Notes: generated from the letters alone by a model not told the origin. Shown: positions 46,786-58,796, counted from the first letter of the stretch. The stretch is DNA of 64,000 bases from Uranotaenia lowii (GCF_029784155.1 NC_073693.1:233660234-233724233), one strand, 5' to 3'. Made by a program: numbers and translations.

Positions 46786-47950
46786 CTCTTTTTCGATCGA
46801 GAAATGAGCGTACTCTTCTTTTTGTCAAGTCTTGCGATTTGTACTCTATTTTAGTGAAAAACATTGATTCAGAGAACCGAACATATTTCTTCCAGTTCTT
46901 AAGTTTGTGTGCAAGAAGTCCGAAAGAAATGCAACACTTTATGCATTCCTGCCACGGTACTTCAGGTTTCTCTACTTTGTTGAGTTTTGGAAACGATGAA
47001 TTAAAATGGAAAGCATCACAAATCACAAGTTTTATATATCAGGAGCAGTACTTTTCTGTAAGTGAAATTCAACAAATTCGAAAGATTCAAAACAGTTTTT
47101 GAGAAAAGCTTCTCCCAGGCGTCAAAATAAACTGTGCAGGTAATCAGCGCCTTTGAATAACAAACATTTGGCGAAGAAGACAACATCAATCTTTTTGAAA
47201 TGCAACATTTTCTCATGTTTGCGATGTTCTGATATCTATCTCTTCGAATAATCCAACGACCCTTTGACTTTTCACTAAAAAATCTGCAAGAAAATGAGCA
47301 AAACCTAAAGACGACCTAAAGAAGGCTTTCAATTTGTAAAAGCTTTTTTTTGAAAAGTCATCATTACTAGGTAAGTGACATAACTAGCAACTTATTGCAA
47401 CTATTTGAATGGCCATAAATTTCCTGGTTTCTCCCGTTTCTCCTAAATATTTTGAAATATAATTTCAACGTGCTCTTTTTGGTGGTGAAAGACATGGTAA
47501 CCCTAGCTCTGTGGTAAAGCGATACTCAAATGTTCGTGTTTTGATTTTTTTTTGGGTCTTCAGGGGTGCCAGGTGCATTGATATTAGGAAAATAATTTTA
47601 ATTATAACTGCATTGTTGTTGAAAAACCATTTCATGAGAACTGGGAATTTTCAACTTTCCCGTAGATTTCTATTCGAATATGACATTAAAAACGCATCAT
47701 ATAATGAACGAAATAACAAATGTCTGTATCGCACACTCAACTGATGTAGCAAATTATGTGGATATGTTCAAAATAATCAGAGCATGTAGGTGAATATTTT
47801 TAAAGTCAACATAAACGGGGCTCTCATTAATGTACTTGTTCGTAACAGTGTATGATTTTGCATTAGTTTAGAAGTTAGAAACAGAGGGTCGGCTCAATAG
47901 CGGCACGTTATCCAAACATACGGGAAAATTGTGCCTGTCTTTTTTTTAAT
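46786..47950. other. AT-rich DNA, no gene recognised
   Basis: Opposed ORFs overlap at 46718-47102 and neither shows a known domain. No repeat ends are seen. Confidence 0.35.
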
Positions 47951-47953
47951 CTG

Positions 47954-48552
47954 TATAGTATAGTATAGTATAGTATAGTATAGTATAGTATAGTATAGTA
48001 TAGTATAGTATAGTATAGTATAGTATAGTATAGTATAGTATAGTATAGTATAGTATAGTATAGTATAGTATAGTATAGTATAGTATAGTATAGTATAGTA
48101 TAGTATAGTATAGTATAGTATAGTATAGTATAGTATAGTATAGTATAGTATAGTATAGTATAGTATAGTATAGTATAGTATAGTATAGTATAGTATAGTA
48201 TAGTATAGTATAGTATAGTATAGTATAGTATAGTATAGTATAGTATAGTATAGTATGGTATAGTATAGTATAGTATAGTATAGTATAGTATAGTATAGTA
48301 TAGTATAGTATAGTATAGTATAGTATAGTATAGTATAGTATAGTATAGTATAGTATAGTATAGTATAGTATAGTATAGTATAGTATAGTATAGTATAGTA
48401 TAGTATAGTATAGTATAGTATAGTATAGTATAGTATAGTATAGTATAGTATAGTATAATATAGTATAGTATAGTAGAGCATAGTATAGTACAGTATAGTA
48501 TAGTACAGTATAGTATAGTACAGTATAGTATAGTATAGTATAGTATAGTATA
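47954..48552. repeat. (TATAG)n satellite, about 120 units
   Basis: A five-base unit is repeated with almost no variation from 47954 to about 48455, with one G substitution near 48257. The last 95 bases contain several variants (TAATA, TAGAGCA, CAGTATAG). Homogeneous left and decayed right ends suggest turnover by slippage or unequal exchange in the left and centre. The five-base period leaves two complementary-strand frames open, which is an artefact. Confidence 0.97.
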
Positions 48553-50080
48553 CATTTTGTTGTTTTAGATATAAGAAATATATAAATCTTAGAATAGGTG
48601 AATCAGGACAGTTTTCGTACCACATATTACTGTCAAATTTAGCTTTATTAACTCAAAATATACCTAGAAATGTGTATTTTTGGAGTTAATAACAAACACT
48701 AGAAAGACCGGCAAATTGAATGTAGATACTTATTCGAACCGTTACCAGTCAAAATGATTGGTAACGGGGATTTTTTTTATTACATATTTAATCAATCTGT
48801 TAAATGGTTATGGCTATTGACCATATGTGCACGGTTTCATTTCTGTTTTGTCGTAGTAGATATTTCCTAGCACACATCGCTCTGAAGTTTTTTAACATGT
48901 TGCTTATAAATCATACCTGATATTGTAGGTTTCAAAGCATATTTTTTCTAAAAGTAGAGCAATTTACCATAGGTGCACGGATTCACTGCCATTCATCCAA
49001 AATCAACTTTTTTGCATGCTAAAGGTACAGAATATCGGCTTTTATAGATTCGAAAGAAAATTTGTGTTATATACATGGTTCTTCACTATGGGCAACCGCA
49101 TTTTCATCAAATATTGCATATTTTTGGAAAAGTATTTTGACAAATCTTAACTATACCAAACTCGAAGCCATGTCAGTGAAAACTGTGAACATAAAATGAA
49201 TCAACATTGTAGAATTTATATGTTGGGTTGTTTTTCCTAAAAAGTTTTTCAGTTGGTCAATATTGCATTTCAAATACCATATATATCTGATTCGTAAGTA
49301 AATCAGATTTTGGACTAAAAGAGAACCTCGAGTCACATTCATTGACCACAACGTATACACACAAAACTTTCTTGCACCATTTTAAAAACAATTTCTTAAG
49401 TATTGTTTTTTTTTATACTGTAAATTTCCGTGTAATATCAAATGACATTGAAACTGATTTAAATATTCTCGGTTCTCAACATCTTACTCAAATTCGTGGC
49501 CTAACATAACTTTCACAAATCTTGATGAAGTTTCGCCGAATTTTGACGGAAAGTTTGATTATAGTTGAGCAACAAAACAGACCAAAAATTGGGAGTCAAT
49601 TGATTGAAGCGCCACACATCATGATCAATGATACACTTCTTCCCACCATTAATCAATCGTTAATCGTAATTAATCGTTCTGAATGTTTTTCAAATAATTC
49701 TAAAAACAAGCGAAATTTTTTCATCTTGTTTGAGTTATAGGGTTGTGAATTTTACTAGTCATTTTGATTGGTCGCGGTCCAAGTGTCCATGGTGAAATTT
49801 ATTCTGCTTATTAAAAGATCCAGAGAAATTAAAAAATACACAGATTTGTAGAGAAATTCATGAAAAGTCGTATTTTTTGTCGTAATTTTTAAAGCTTTAG
49901 GTTTTTAGGGCCAATCTACAAAATGTGTATGGTCGGTTTTCGAAACTCGACAGGACCCATTCGGCTGTCACCCTAAGTTACATATTTCCATTTTGTGTAG
50001 GACGGGCTATTCACGATGTTATCCACGAGGATAATCTTACACCGCCGTTCGTTTCCTTGGGCGCATTCAGTCAAATTCTA
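48553..50080. other. AT-rich DNA with possible small element
   Basis: The palindrome-like word ACCAGTCAAAATGATTGGTAAC near 48744 (core CAAAATGATTGG) has a partner AGTCATTTTGATTGGTCGC near 49757. These could be the ends of a roughly 1-kb miniature element, but the boundaries are unclear. No gene is recognised. Confidence 0.35.
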
Positions 50081-51137
50081 GATTAGTTAGTATTCATTGT
50101 CAATTTCTACTGGTTTTGAGAAACTAGTCACAGCACACAGGTACGTACTGCAAACCCCTACGCAATAGTAGGTCCCGTTTAAGGAGCGAGCATCTACCTC
50201 AGGACTAGAAGGACGGTTGGACGGACGAACAAATTTCTGCAGTCCAATTTTCCCAAGGAACATAAACTGGGCTGGGAAAATCTCTCCCACCCACTTTTGC
50301 CCTTACCCTGCTCCAGGCAGCTTTGGCCGTTCCTGGAAGTGTGAACCTTATAGGGGGGAAGGCCTTGGCTTTGGCTGTCGGATGGCAATGTACCAACATC
50401 AGCACCATCAACTCCCACACGAGTATGTGTGTATGTGTATGAGTGTGGATATGTGGGTGGATGAACGAACGTGTGCTCTCCTTTTTGCGGATTTTCCGCT
50501 AGCGAAGCTTCGACTGGATTTGAATAGACCCGGTAAAACTTTGACTTTGCATAAATTCGGTGGGATTTTGTGCGCCGCACCGTTCAGTGCATCGATACAC
50601 ACGCTTCTACTCTTGTATGTGTGTGTGCACGCGTGTGTATGTGTGCTGGCACATGTTTGCGGTTCCGGAGACGACGACGACGACGGGTGAACTAATATGA
50701 ATAGTGTTATTCAAATGCATTTTTAAACACTTTTGCCGGTGTGCTGCGGCCTTTTGGCAGCTTGTAATGTGTTCCATGTGCCAAGTTCGGGTTATTTTCG
50801 ATGTGCTTCCAACCATTTGTGACATTGTCTCTCGTTTCGTATCACAAAACCCGGGGAAAAGATTAACACAATCTCTAAATTAACGGATTTTGATAATGCA
50901 ATTTTCGATTATACAGCTCAGCTACATATTCTAGCTCTTTTGAGGGGAGAACATTTTCCAATTAGTTCTGCGAAAACATAACTTCGATTCTGGTGGGAAT
51001 AGTTTTATCTTTTCTACCTTCATAATTTACTTCAAGCTTGGCGCTCTGTAATGAATTCGTTTTCATACGGATTTACCAACATAGAAAATTCTCCCCAAAT
51101 GTACCTGGGCCCTAGTTTCGGCCCCCCTCCATCGAGC
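50081..51137. other. GC-richer host-like island
   Basis: This segment has higher G+C, GT-rich words (GTGTGTGTGCACGCGTGTG), a short GACGAC run near 50671 and no repeat family. ORFs overlap on both strands in three frames with no motif and low-complexity composition. It looks like ancestral host DNA adjoining the tRNA-Thr gene. Confidence 0.35.
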
Positions 51138-51211
51138 GGCGCCGTGGCTTAGTTGGTTAAAGCGCCTGTCTAGTAAACAGGAGATCGTGAGTTCGAATCT
51201 CGCCGGAGCCT
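51138..51211 (+). tRNA. tRNA-Thr (anticodon AGT)
   Basis: The 74-base sequence begins GGCGCCGTGGCTTAGTTGG and ends CGCCGGAGCCT with discriminator T. The anticodon arm CCTGTCTAGTAAACAGG carries AGT, which after A-to-I change reads ACU, ACC and ACA (Thr). The D arm GTGGCTTAGTTGG (A box) and T arm GAGTTCGAATCTC (B box) are intact. Acceptor stem GGCGCCG faces CGGAGCC, leaving one G-A mismatch at the fourth pair where CGGCGCC would be perfect. The T stem has one T-G pair. A T run (51241-51246) after the gene may end transcription. It may be functional, or a slightly decayed copy. Confidence 0.9.
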
Positions 51212-51240
51212 ACCCTTCCCTATCCTGTGAAGGGGAAAAC

Positions 51241-51246
51241 TTTTTT
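51241..51246 (+). terminator. Probable pol III T-run terminator of tRNA-Thr
   Basis: Six or more T residues follow the gene at a distance of about 30 bases. No closer T run of four or more is seen, so this is the likely stop. Confidence 0.5.
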
Positions 51247-51249
51247 TAA

Positions 51250-53010
51250 CTACTTCACTGATTCAATGACCTCTTGTTGAATTTCGAAAAGTTTTGATTA
51301 CCTATCAATTTCAAGCACGCCATAAGATACAATCAATAATTATTTCACCCTTTTGTGTTCGGTATCTAGTGAATAATGTTCCTTTAGAACCCGACTGAAC
51401 AGCAATGAAACCGAAGACGAGATCTACCTTGAAAGATAAGAAGAAGAACCAGTTGGTTGTTTGTGCTTTGGTGGGTTTTGTTATTTTTTCGCTTGAGAAA
51501 CTGCTGCTACCCCTTTTTCGCCCGGAATGTTGTCGAAAAGAGGAGGCGGTTTTGGGAATCCCAAAAGAATAACCAACTACGGAAATTTACTACGCGCTCC
51601 GGGAGCGAGCGGAAAGGCGGAGGGCGAAAAACGGTAAATATCCGAAAAGTTTTGCTTTTGTGATTGAAGCGAAATCTCCACGAAATTAGCATCGAGATTT
51701 TCGGTTAAGTTTATCGGAAAGTTTTCTTTCAATCTGATTCTGAAAATTGGAAATGATTTAGATCTTTGATCTGATTCCACAAAACTTTAATTTCAATTTA
51801 ATCTCTTATTCTGATTTTGTTTTGATATTGTGGAGAATTTCAATTTCACTTCACTGAATCTAGATCTTAAATTATGTATCAGCATTGAAAAATTCTTGAA
51901 TCTGAATTTTTAAACTGATATCCCAATTCAAAAACAAAATATTCTGAATCTGAAATCTGATTTTTCAATTTCCTATCTGAATCCCAAATCTATAATTTTA
52001 ATATTAAATCCACGTATTGAGTTTTTCATATTTTAGTGATTAATTTTCCGTTAGTTCATCGAATAATTAGATTGGCCATTACAAATTTTCGGACAGGAAG
52101 CTAATCTGCAATCAAAATCGAGTTATAAATTTCAAATATTTTTTCTCGATTAAAATTTGATAGGTGTTTGCTTTTGTAAACATAAATTCTGTATTTATGC
52201 TACAATGGAACATTCCGAAAATCTGGGTGAAAAGTTATTTTTCAATTCCTTGCAGAGTCTATTTTCAGTTATGAATACATGCGAATACAGCGAACCGGTA
52301 TAAAATGGAACCGGGAAAACCGGTATTGATAGTTGTTTCCCATACGTAAACTTATTTTAAATTTTGAAAATCATTCATTCCATCATGGCTAATCTTTTTC
52401 TCAGAAACTTTACAATCCACCGTCTTTTACTTTAGGATAGTAAACCGCGAAAAGCGGGAAAATGACGGGAAAAGTCAGGAATATCTTTGAAAAAAAAGGG
52501 ATTTTTGAGGTCAGCATATACGTTTGTCGCGCAAAGACACTTATACAAGATCCCAAGTTTTTTATTCTTGTGTACATAGTATTTTTTAAAAGAAATATAT
52601 AAACTTTAATATTTTGGAAACTAGAAATATTGTATTAGTGTTTTGATTGGTTCTTACGTGAGACGTGAGACGTCTCAAACACACGATGCGATCATAAAAA
52701 TGAAAATAAGATATACTTTCCACGAGAAAACTGAGGTTTTAATATAATTTGACGTTTCAAACCTCATTTTTTCAAAACATAAATAAAATCAAACATTTTA
52801 TCAATTTTTTATGACTTCTAAGTTCGGAGATATTGCATTTTGCAAATGATAATCATTGACTATAGTGAAAAAAAGGGAAGGAGCGTCCATGAATGAGGGG
52901 TGGGCGGGTCATTCTCAAAAATACAGGATTTGTATTGTAGAATTCAACTAGTCTATCGGCCAAGTTTGGCGAATTTCCGATGAGATTTTTGTTTTCGTTG
53001 TACACTTGAC
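51250..53010. other. Host-like DNA passing into AT-rich DNA
   Basis: The segment to about 51680 is GC-richer with no repeat family. From 51680 to 52060 there is a cluster of irregular GATTCTGA/TTTGATCTGA/GAATCTGAA words. No gene is recognised. Confidence 0.35.
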
Positions 53011-53022
53011 ATGGGATGACCC

Positions 53023-55367
53023 ATATAAATAAAAATGGATTTCTGTCTGTCTGCCTGTCTGTTCCCTATAGACTCGAAAACAATTGAACCGATTTTCGTG
53101 AAGTTTGGTAGGTGGGGTTATTGAAAGTCGGGGAAGGTTCCTGTTATGGTTTAAGAACCCTTTCTCACAAGAAAGAGGGAGGGGTCTCCCAAACAAAAGA
53201 CAAATGTTTGCATAACTCGAGAACCGATCAAGCAAATGGTACCACATTTGGCATGCGAGGGTATTTGGTTACAAAGAATATTTCTATGATTATTTGAGAC
53301 CCCTCCGTCTTTCTAGTAAGAAGATAGGAAGGGGAGCTCTCTTAAAAATTTTAAAACAACGCAAAAACCAATCGAGTAAATGGAACTAAAATTGGCATGA
53401 GATGATTTTGGGGTACGAGAAATGTGTCAATGAATATTTGGCAGCCATCCCTCCTTCCAGTGCAGTGATAGGAAGAGGGAAGGGAGGCTCTCTTACATTT
53501 TTTTGCTTCAGTGTAAATAGAACTAATCGAATAAATGGAAACAAATTTGGCATTGCAGGGAATTTGGGTACCAGAAATGTTTTCATGATTATTAGAGACC
53601 CTTCTCTAATAATTAATAGCAATTTTCACTTTAAAGGTAAGTGACATCTTTAATGAATTTTCGCCATACGTAAATTCATGTGAATTTTAAGTGACCTTCA
53701 AGTGAAATCACTTAAGTGAGCGATCAAGTGAATTTCAAGTGAATGGCAAAGTCAATTTCAAATGTTTTCTCAGGTCATTAGTATCTTTCAGTTGTTGTGG
53801 TTTCAAGGTGAAATTTCGGAATATCAAACATAAATCAACTTTGTTTTTTCGAAACAATTATTTATTAAAAAAATACAACGTAAAAAAACGTCACTTTTTT
53901 CCTTATTTGGGTTCGAATAGATTTTTCGGCTTCGAAAAATCATTGACTTCCTCACTTTGACGAGACATTCGGGTTGATCTTTCCTGAAATAATAATAAAA
54001 AAAAATAAATTTTACTAGTATTTATTGTTTTGCATGAAACTTACTTTAATTTCACTGCACTTTTCCAAAATCAATCATCATCGGAAAACGTATCCGAAAC
54101 CTGATTGCTTTAAAAAAGGTCACTGCGACGTGTTATCCGATTCACACGATGTTTCTGTCGACCTATGGAAAATATAATTGTTTAATAACATATAAGTGAC
54201 TTTAATTCTGCACCTATCAACTCAAACAAACCTTTGTTGTTCTTTTCTAAACAACAATGAAACAATCAATTCTGACATTGTTGACATTCGCTATGCAAAA
54301 AATCACTTGAATTTTAAGTGATGGGCAAGTGAATATTGGCGTAAGTGACCGGTCAAGTGAGCATCGAAGACATTCAGTGCCAGTCACTTAAAATTCAAGT
54401 GATGAGCAAGTGAAAATTAGTTCGGTCACTTAAAACTTAAGTGAGAGGTAAGTGAAATGTACATGATCCACTTAAAATGAAGAAATTCACTGAGTTTTCA
54501 CTTTTAAGTGAATCTTCCAGTGTTTTTTAAGTGTGATTTTGGGTTCAGTGTATCGCTCTCCCCTTCCAATGGGGAGATGAGAAAACGGGGGGCTTCTGTA
54601 CAATTTTCTGCATAACTCTTAAACTATTCAATCAAATGGAATACGAGAAATATTTCTATGTTTATTTGAGACACCTCCCTTCTTCCATTTGGAAGATAAA
54701 AAACGGAGAAGGTATTTTATCGCATATCTCAAGAATAACTCTATCAAGTGCAATTAATTTTGCGTGGAAGGTATTTGAGACCACAAAAAATTCTATCGAT
54801 ACTTGGTACTACTCCCTCCTTCCAGTGGGTTGATAAAAAGGGGGATGGCTCCTTCTCGTTTCTTTTTGCATAATTTGAGATCTAATCAAATAAAATAAAA
54901 CAAATTTGGCATGGGAGACATATGATACGAGAAATTGGTAAATGATTATTTGAAACCTATCCATTCTCCCATTGTGGATATAGGAAAGGATAAGGGAGAC
55001 TCGCATAGAATTTGTTGCACAACTAGAGAACTCATCTAAGAAATGGAACCAAATTTCACATGGAAAAGAATTTGGGGACGAGAAATGGTTCTATTATAAT
55101 ACAATTTTGTTATCATAATTTAACTTATAATTAATCTAGCGAACGGAATCCAATTTGACATGGAAAGGTATTTGTATACCAGATTAGTTTCTAAGCTTAT
55201 TATAAAACCTTTTGCCTTGCAAGAACGAAGGGGAGGGAATTCGCGGCTTTTCATATAATTCTGTTGTATCGCATGAGAATTCGAGTAGTGGGAGATGGGA
55301 ATCTTTTTATTGCAAATCAAAACTCTAGCTGCAGTGTTCATTTTAAAATGCCCAGTGGGTCAGCTAG
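53023..55367 (+). mobile_element. Helitron-like element 4, 5' end eroded
   Basis: The 3' end is GGGTCAGCTAG at 55367, followed by T. The 5' region shows ATATAAATAAAAATGGATTTCTGTCTG from 53023 on, with the TC start lost. The internal words GAACCGATTTTCGTG, CAAGCAAATGGTACC and CAAATTTGGCATTG match the tandem units of element 1. The 3' hairpin is degraded (ATGCCCAGTGGGT). An inserted segment rich in AAGTGA words lies at about 53590-54545. No coding capacity. Confidence 0.7.
53615..54545. repeat. AAGTGA / TCACTT word-rich insertion
   Basis: Starting near TTTTCACTTTAAAGGTAAGTG and ending near TTTTAAGTGTGATTTTGGGTT, the outer 120 and 270 bases are packed with AAGTGA and its complement, often as TCACTTAAAATTCAAGTGA. 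The core (about 53740-54280) lacks the word. The motif crowding at both ends and its absence in the middle resembles subterminal repeats of a non-autonomous element. It is inserted in Helitron-like element 4. Target duplication not identified. Confidence 0.6.
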
Positions 55368-55858
55368 TTTAAATATATTTTTACGTATTTCCATACATCT
55401 CAGCAAAAAAAAATTATCTAGAGAATACAATATTTTCACCAATTCTAAAGTATGAAAACCTGGCCAATGTGTGTGAAAAGACTATGTGTTAGAAGTTGAA
55501 GAAGTAATTCATAATTTTATACTAGTTAAAAAAATAAACCAGCACAATTTTACTCTGTTCGGCTGTTTGTCGGTTTGTTTACTTGAGTACGTCTGATGAT
55601 GGGTGAAGGAAAGTAACCCGAAACGTAACGAAAATTTCAAAAAGTTGTTTCACTCACCGAAAAAACTCAATAAGTATAAATCTTCTAAAAAGTACCGGTG
55701 ATAAACTTTGATTTACAAAGTGTATTAGCACTGAGTTTGTGAAACGGATATGATGAGTGTTGCAAGATAAAGCAGTCCAATCCTTCTTATAGTGATTCTT
55801 TATTGGAATTGCTAAGTTTTAGAGATAAGAAATAGTTTTTCACTTATCACTATAGCAG
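55368..55858. other. No gene recognised
   Basis: Mostly AT-rich DNA. The stretch near 55590-55650 (GATGATGGGTGAAGGAAAGT, CCCGAAACGTAACG) is GC-richer and could be a repeat end, without a partner here. Confidence 0.35.
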
Positions 55859-56948
55859 GGTTGCTAGGGAACCGGGAAACCGGGAAAAAATCGGGAGTTT
55901 CGGCACAACATTCGGGAAAATTGTCATGTTTGTATATTTTTGCACGGCATTCCAAAAACATGTTTTGATCGCTTTTGAAAGCCTTTTATGTTATCTAGTT
56001 TCCTACAAAGAGTTCCAGTTTTTCGACGTCAAATGGTTCAGTGTTCGAGGTATAGATTAAGCATTCTAAAATTATCTTCGCACGTAGCCGGGCCGGCAAT
56101 TTCCGGTAAAATCTTTTGAAAAATCGTTCAAAAATGGGGAATGGATTCAAAATTATATATTGCAGAAACAGGACAAAATCCGGAAAATTCGCAGGAACAA
56201 ACTGCAGACCATAATCCATAAAAATTAAAGGGTGAAGAAAAATGATTTGATTTTTTTTCTTGTCAAAACACATCAGCAGTGTTCAATTCTTGTTTACAGT
56301 GAAACATTCGATTCATTTTGATGGACCAAATTGCTACAAAACCGTTTCTGACGAAAAATTTAAAGCCGGATTTGCTAATTTTGTTCAATTTTCCAAATTA
56401 TATTAATAAATCCGGGCAGTTTTCTACAATATCCGGGCATCCGGGCCAAACCGGACTTGTCTCGATAATTTCATTTCAATCTGAGGTTCTTAAAATATTT
56501 TTTAAAAGAAAGCTTATACTTTGGCAGCGTGAGACGTTTTTAAGCAGAGTTACATTTTTCTAACGAAAGGAAATTCTTTTTTTTCTAGGAATAGGCATTG
56601 TTTTTCAATATTGTTGTATTATTGTCGTTGAAATTGGCCTGAGGAACGAATCACCTATGCAGTGTTTTGTTTTTTTATTCTTCCTGTGTTGAACTTTTGC
56701 TTAAAGTTTCCTGAGCTGGAAAATATGTCTTATGTAAAAAATATTTCGAAATCAAAGGTCTCTATCCCGATAACAGTTTAATATCTTACATGCAAACGAT
56801 TGAAGTTCAGCCTTGTCCTATTCACGGTTTTCTATATTTTCACGAATCTCCAGTTCAAATGACTAGGACATTATCAAAGTTATTCACAGAAAAAAACCTA
56901 GAACATTTCTTTGGATTTCTACAAATAAATATAACTGCACTTATGAAA
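55859..56948. mobile_element. AGGGTTGCTAGC-family left end and body
   Basis: The end AGGGTTGCTAGGGAACCGGG followed by CCGGGAAA repeats and ATTGTCATGTTTG matches the complement of the end at 63687 and the family at 13074. The body from 56702 matches 18152-18445. Part of the body (56520-56720) is inverted relative to 59600-59770, so the right partner probably lies beyond the nested elements. No matching 8-bp duplication could be found, so the outer limits remain open. Confidence 0.55.
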
Positions 56949-56950
56949 TA

Positions 56951-57563
56951 CAGACCCGTTCGTTTTTGGCAACATTCGATTTTGGCAACATTCGATTTTG
57001 GCAACATCCGATTTTGGCACATGTGCCAAAATCGAACGGTTTTAGAAACAACATTACCTTTTAGTTTTCGTTATAAGAGGACCAATTCAATTTAGAAAAA
57101 CACTATAAATACGTTTTTATGTCCTAAAATGGTGATGAAATAGAACAATAAAAACAAAAGTTTTTTTTAAAATTTGATAAAGTACTTAAAAATGACAAAA
57201 AGATGAAAAATTCAAAAAGTTAAAAAACAAATTCAACCAAAGACTGAAAATGACAAAAAACAACTAAAAAATGATAAAGAATTACAAAAACAGCAAACAT
57301 GACAAATGAAAACAAACATTTTAAACATGACAAGAAAAGTGCAAAATGCATCAAAAACATGATGAAAAAAATAAAAAACTACTCATGGTCGGAAATTGAC
57401 TAAAAATAACGTTTTTGATAATAATCATAGTTGATTTGTAAAAATAACTGAAAAAAAGTTAAGAAAAAAAAACCGTTCGATTTTGGCAACATTCGATTTT
57501 GGCAACATTCGATTTTGGCAACACAAAATGTACGTGCGTGTTGCCAAAATCGAACGGGGTCTG
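56951..57563. mobile_element. TA-type miniature element, 'CGATTTTGGCAACATT' family, copy A
   Basis: Termini are CAGACCCGTTCGTTTTTGGC at the left and GAACGGGGTCTG at the right, with TA outside both (56949-56950, 57564-57565). The word TTCGATTTTGGCAACA is repeated in tandem at both ends (three units at 56964-57015, three at 57478-57522), plus inverted GTGCCAAAATCGAACGG copies. The core has no ORF and is rich in GACAAAAA words. Copy B, 28 bases away, is in the opposite orientation. Confidence 0.75.
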
Positions 57564-57591
57564 TAACTCAATATTTTCCTGCAATCTGATA

Positions 57592-58165
57592 CAGACCCCG
57601 TTCGTTTTTGGCAACATGCCCGAACATTTTGTGTTGCCAAAGTCGAATGTTGCCATAATCGAAGGGTTTTTTTTCTGAAAATTTTTCATCTCCTATTTTT
57701 ACAAAATAACTTTTTTTATTATCATTAACGTTATTAAAAGTAAATTTCCGACCATTTTTAGAATTTTTATAATTTTTTTTCTCATACTTTTGATGCATTT
57801 TGCACTTTTTTTGTTTTGTTAATATCTTTGTTTTCTTTTGTCATTTTTGCTATTTTTGTCGTTTTTCGTTATTTTTAAGTTGATTTTGTAATTTTTAGTC
57901 TTTTGTTTGTATTAGTTTGTGATATTTTTTAAATTTTTCATATTTTTGTAATTTTTGATTATTTAAAAATTTTTGTTTTTGTTGTTGTATTCTATCACCA
58001 TTTCTGAACGTAAAAACGTATTTTTGGTGTTTGTGCTAATTATATTGGTCCTGTTATAGAGAAACATAAAAGGTAATCCCGCTTCTAAAAACCGTTCGAT
58101 TATGGCACATGTGCCAAAATCGGATGTTGCCAAAATCGAATGTTGCCAAAAACGAACGGGGTCTG
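57592..58165. mobile_element. TA-type miniature element, 'CGATTTTGGCAACATT' family, copy B
   Basis: Termini CAGACCCCGTTCGTTTTTGG and GAACGGGGTCTG are flanked by TA (57590-57591, 58166-58167). It is an inverted relative of copy A: the core words TTTTGTCATTTTTG are complementary to those of copy A. Together the two copies form a palindrome of about 1.2 kb around a 28-base spacer. The surrounding sequence without either insertion is visible at 18373-18425. Confidence 0.75.
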
Positions 58166-58502
58166 TAGTTCTAAGTTTTGTAAGACAAATTCAAGTTGAC
58201 AAAATGATTTTATATTATATTTCGATATTTTCTACATATTTCTTTACGAACTGTACAAATTGTTCTACAACTCGGTCAAAATTTTGGAAAAACTGTAATT
58301 TTGATAGTTGCTCAAATAATTTTCACTCGAATCAAAAAGCAATAAGAAACAAGAATTTTAAGAGTTCTTATATAGTTATTTTTTGTCGCTGTTAAACTTA
58401 ACATACTCATGCCTTTTTATGAACTAATAGGAGTTCGGAAAATAATTTTTATGGTTCAGCGTAACACTAGTCAAAAGTGTCTCCCAACCAATTCCTTAAA
58501 CC

Positions 58503-58620
58503 CAGGGTTGCTAGCGATTTTTCGTTTTGAAATTCCAAAGTTTTTCCCGGTTTTTCCCAGGTTTTTTCCCGGTTATAAATGATGATTTATTATACTCGTT
58601 TTTTAATATAAAATCATGTT
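58503..58620. repeat. Another AGGGTTGCTAGC-family end
   Basis: CAGGGTTGCTAGCGATTTTT is followed by TTTTTCCCGG repeats. The orientation makes it a left end, but the subterminal strand pattern is reversed relative to the 55859 end. It may be the end of a rearranged copy. Confidence 0.5.
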
Positions 58621-58722
58621 GAATGAAAAAAATCCATGTTTAGAGCCTCAAACTTCTAACTGTTTGTAAGATTTGTTGGTTTTTTGTAAGAATGTAAGAT
58701 TTTATTTTGTATCACGGTAACA

Positions 58723-58769
58723 ACAGGCTCCTGTCGAAATCTAAGGTCTATTTCGACAGGAGCCTGTTT
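58723..58769. repeat. Perfect 19-bp hairpin
   Basis: AACAGGCTCCTGTCGAAAT (58723-58741) is exactly complementary to ATTTCGACAGGAGCCTGTT (58751-58769), separated by a 9-base loop. It has no T run or associated ORF. It lies just left of a TA-type element. Confidence 0.9.
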
Positions 58770-58796
58770 TCAATACAATTTTTACATAAGACATAT

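Noticed and set aside
46718..47102. Opposed ORFs of 102 and 125 codons
   Set aside because: Each is the shadow of the other, one crosses a mobile-element end, and neither has a motif.
47894..48625. Two long minus-strand ORFs (215-243 codons) of repeated Tyr-Thr-Ile-Leu-Tyr
   Set aside because: They are translations of the (TATAG)n satellite. A five-base period with no stop in two frames gives such ORFs automatically.
50205..50690. Overlapping ORFs of 71-157 codons on both strands
   Set aside because: GC-richer DNA has fewer chance stops. No domain, no splice-site support and mutually overlapping frames.
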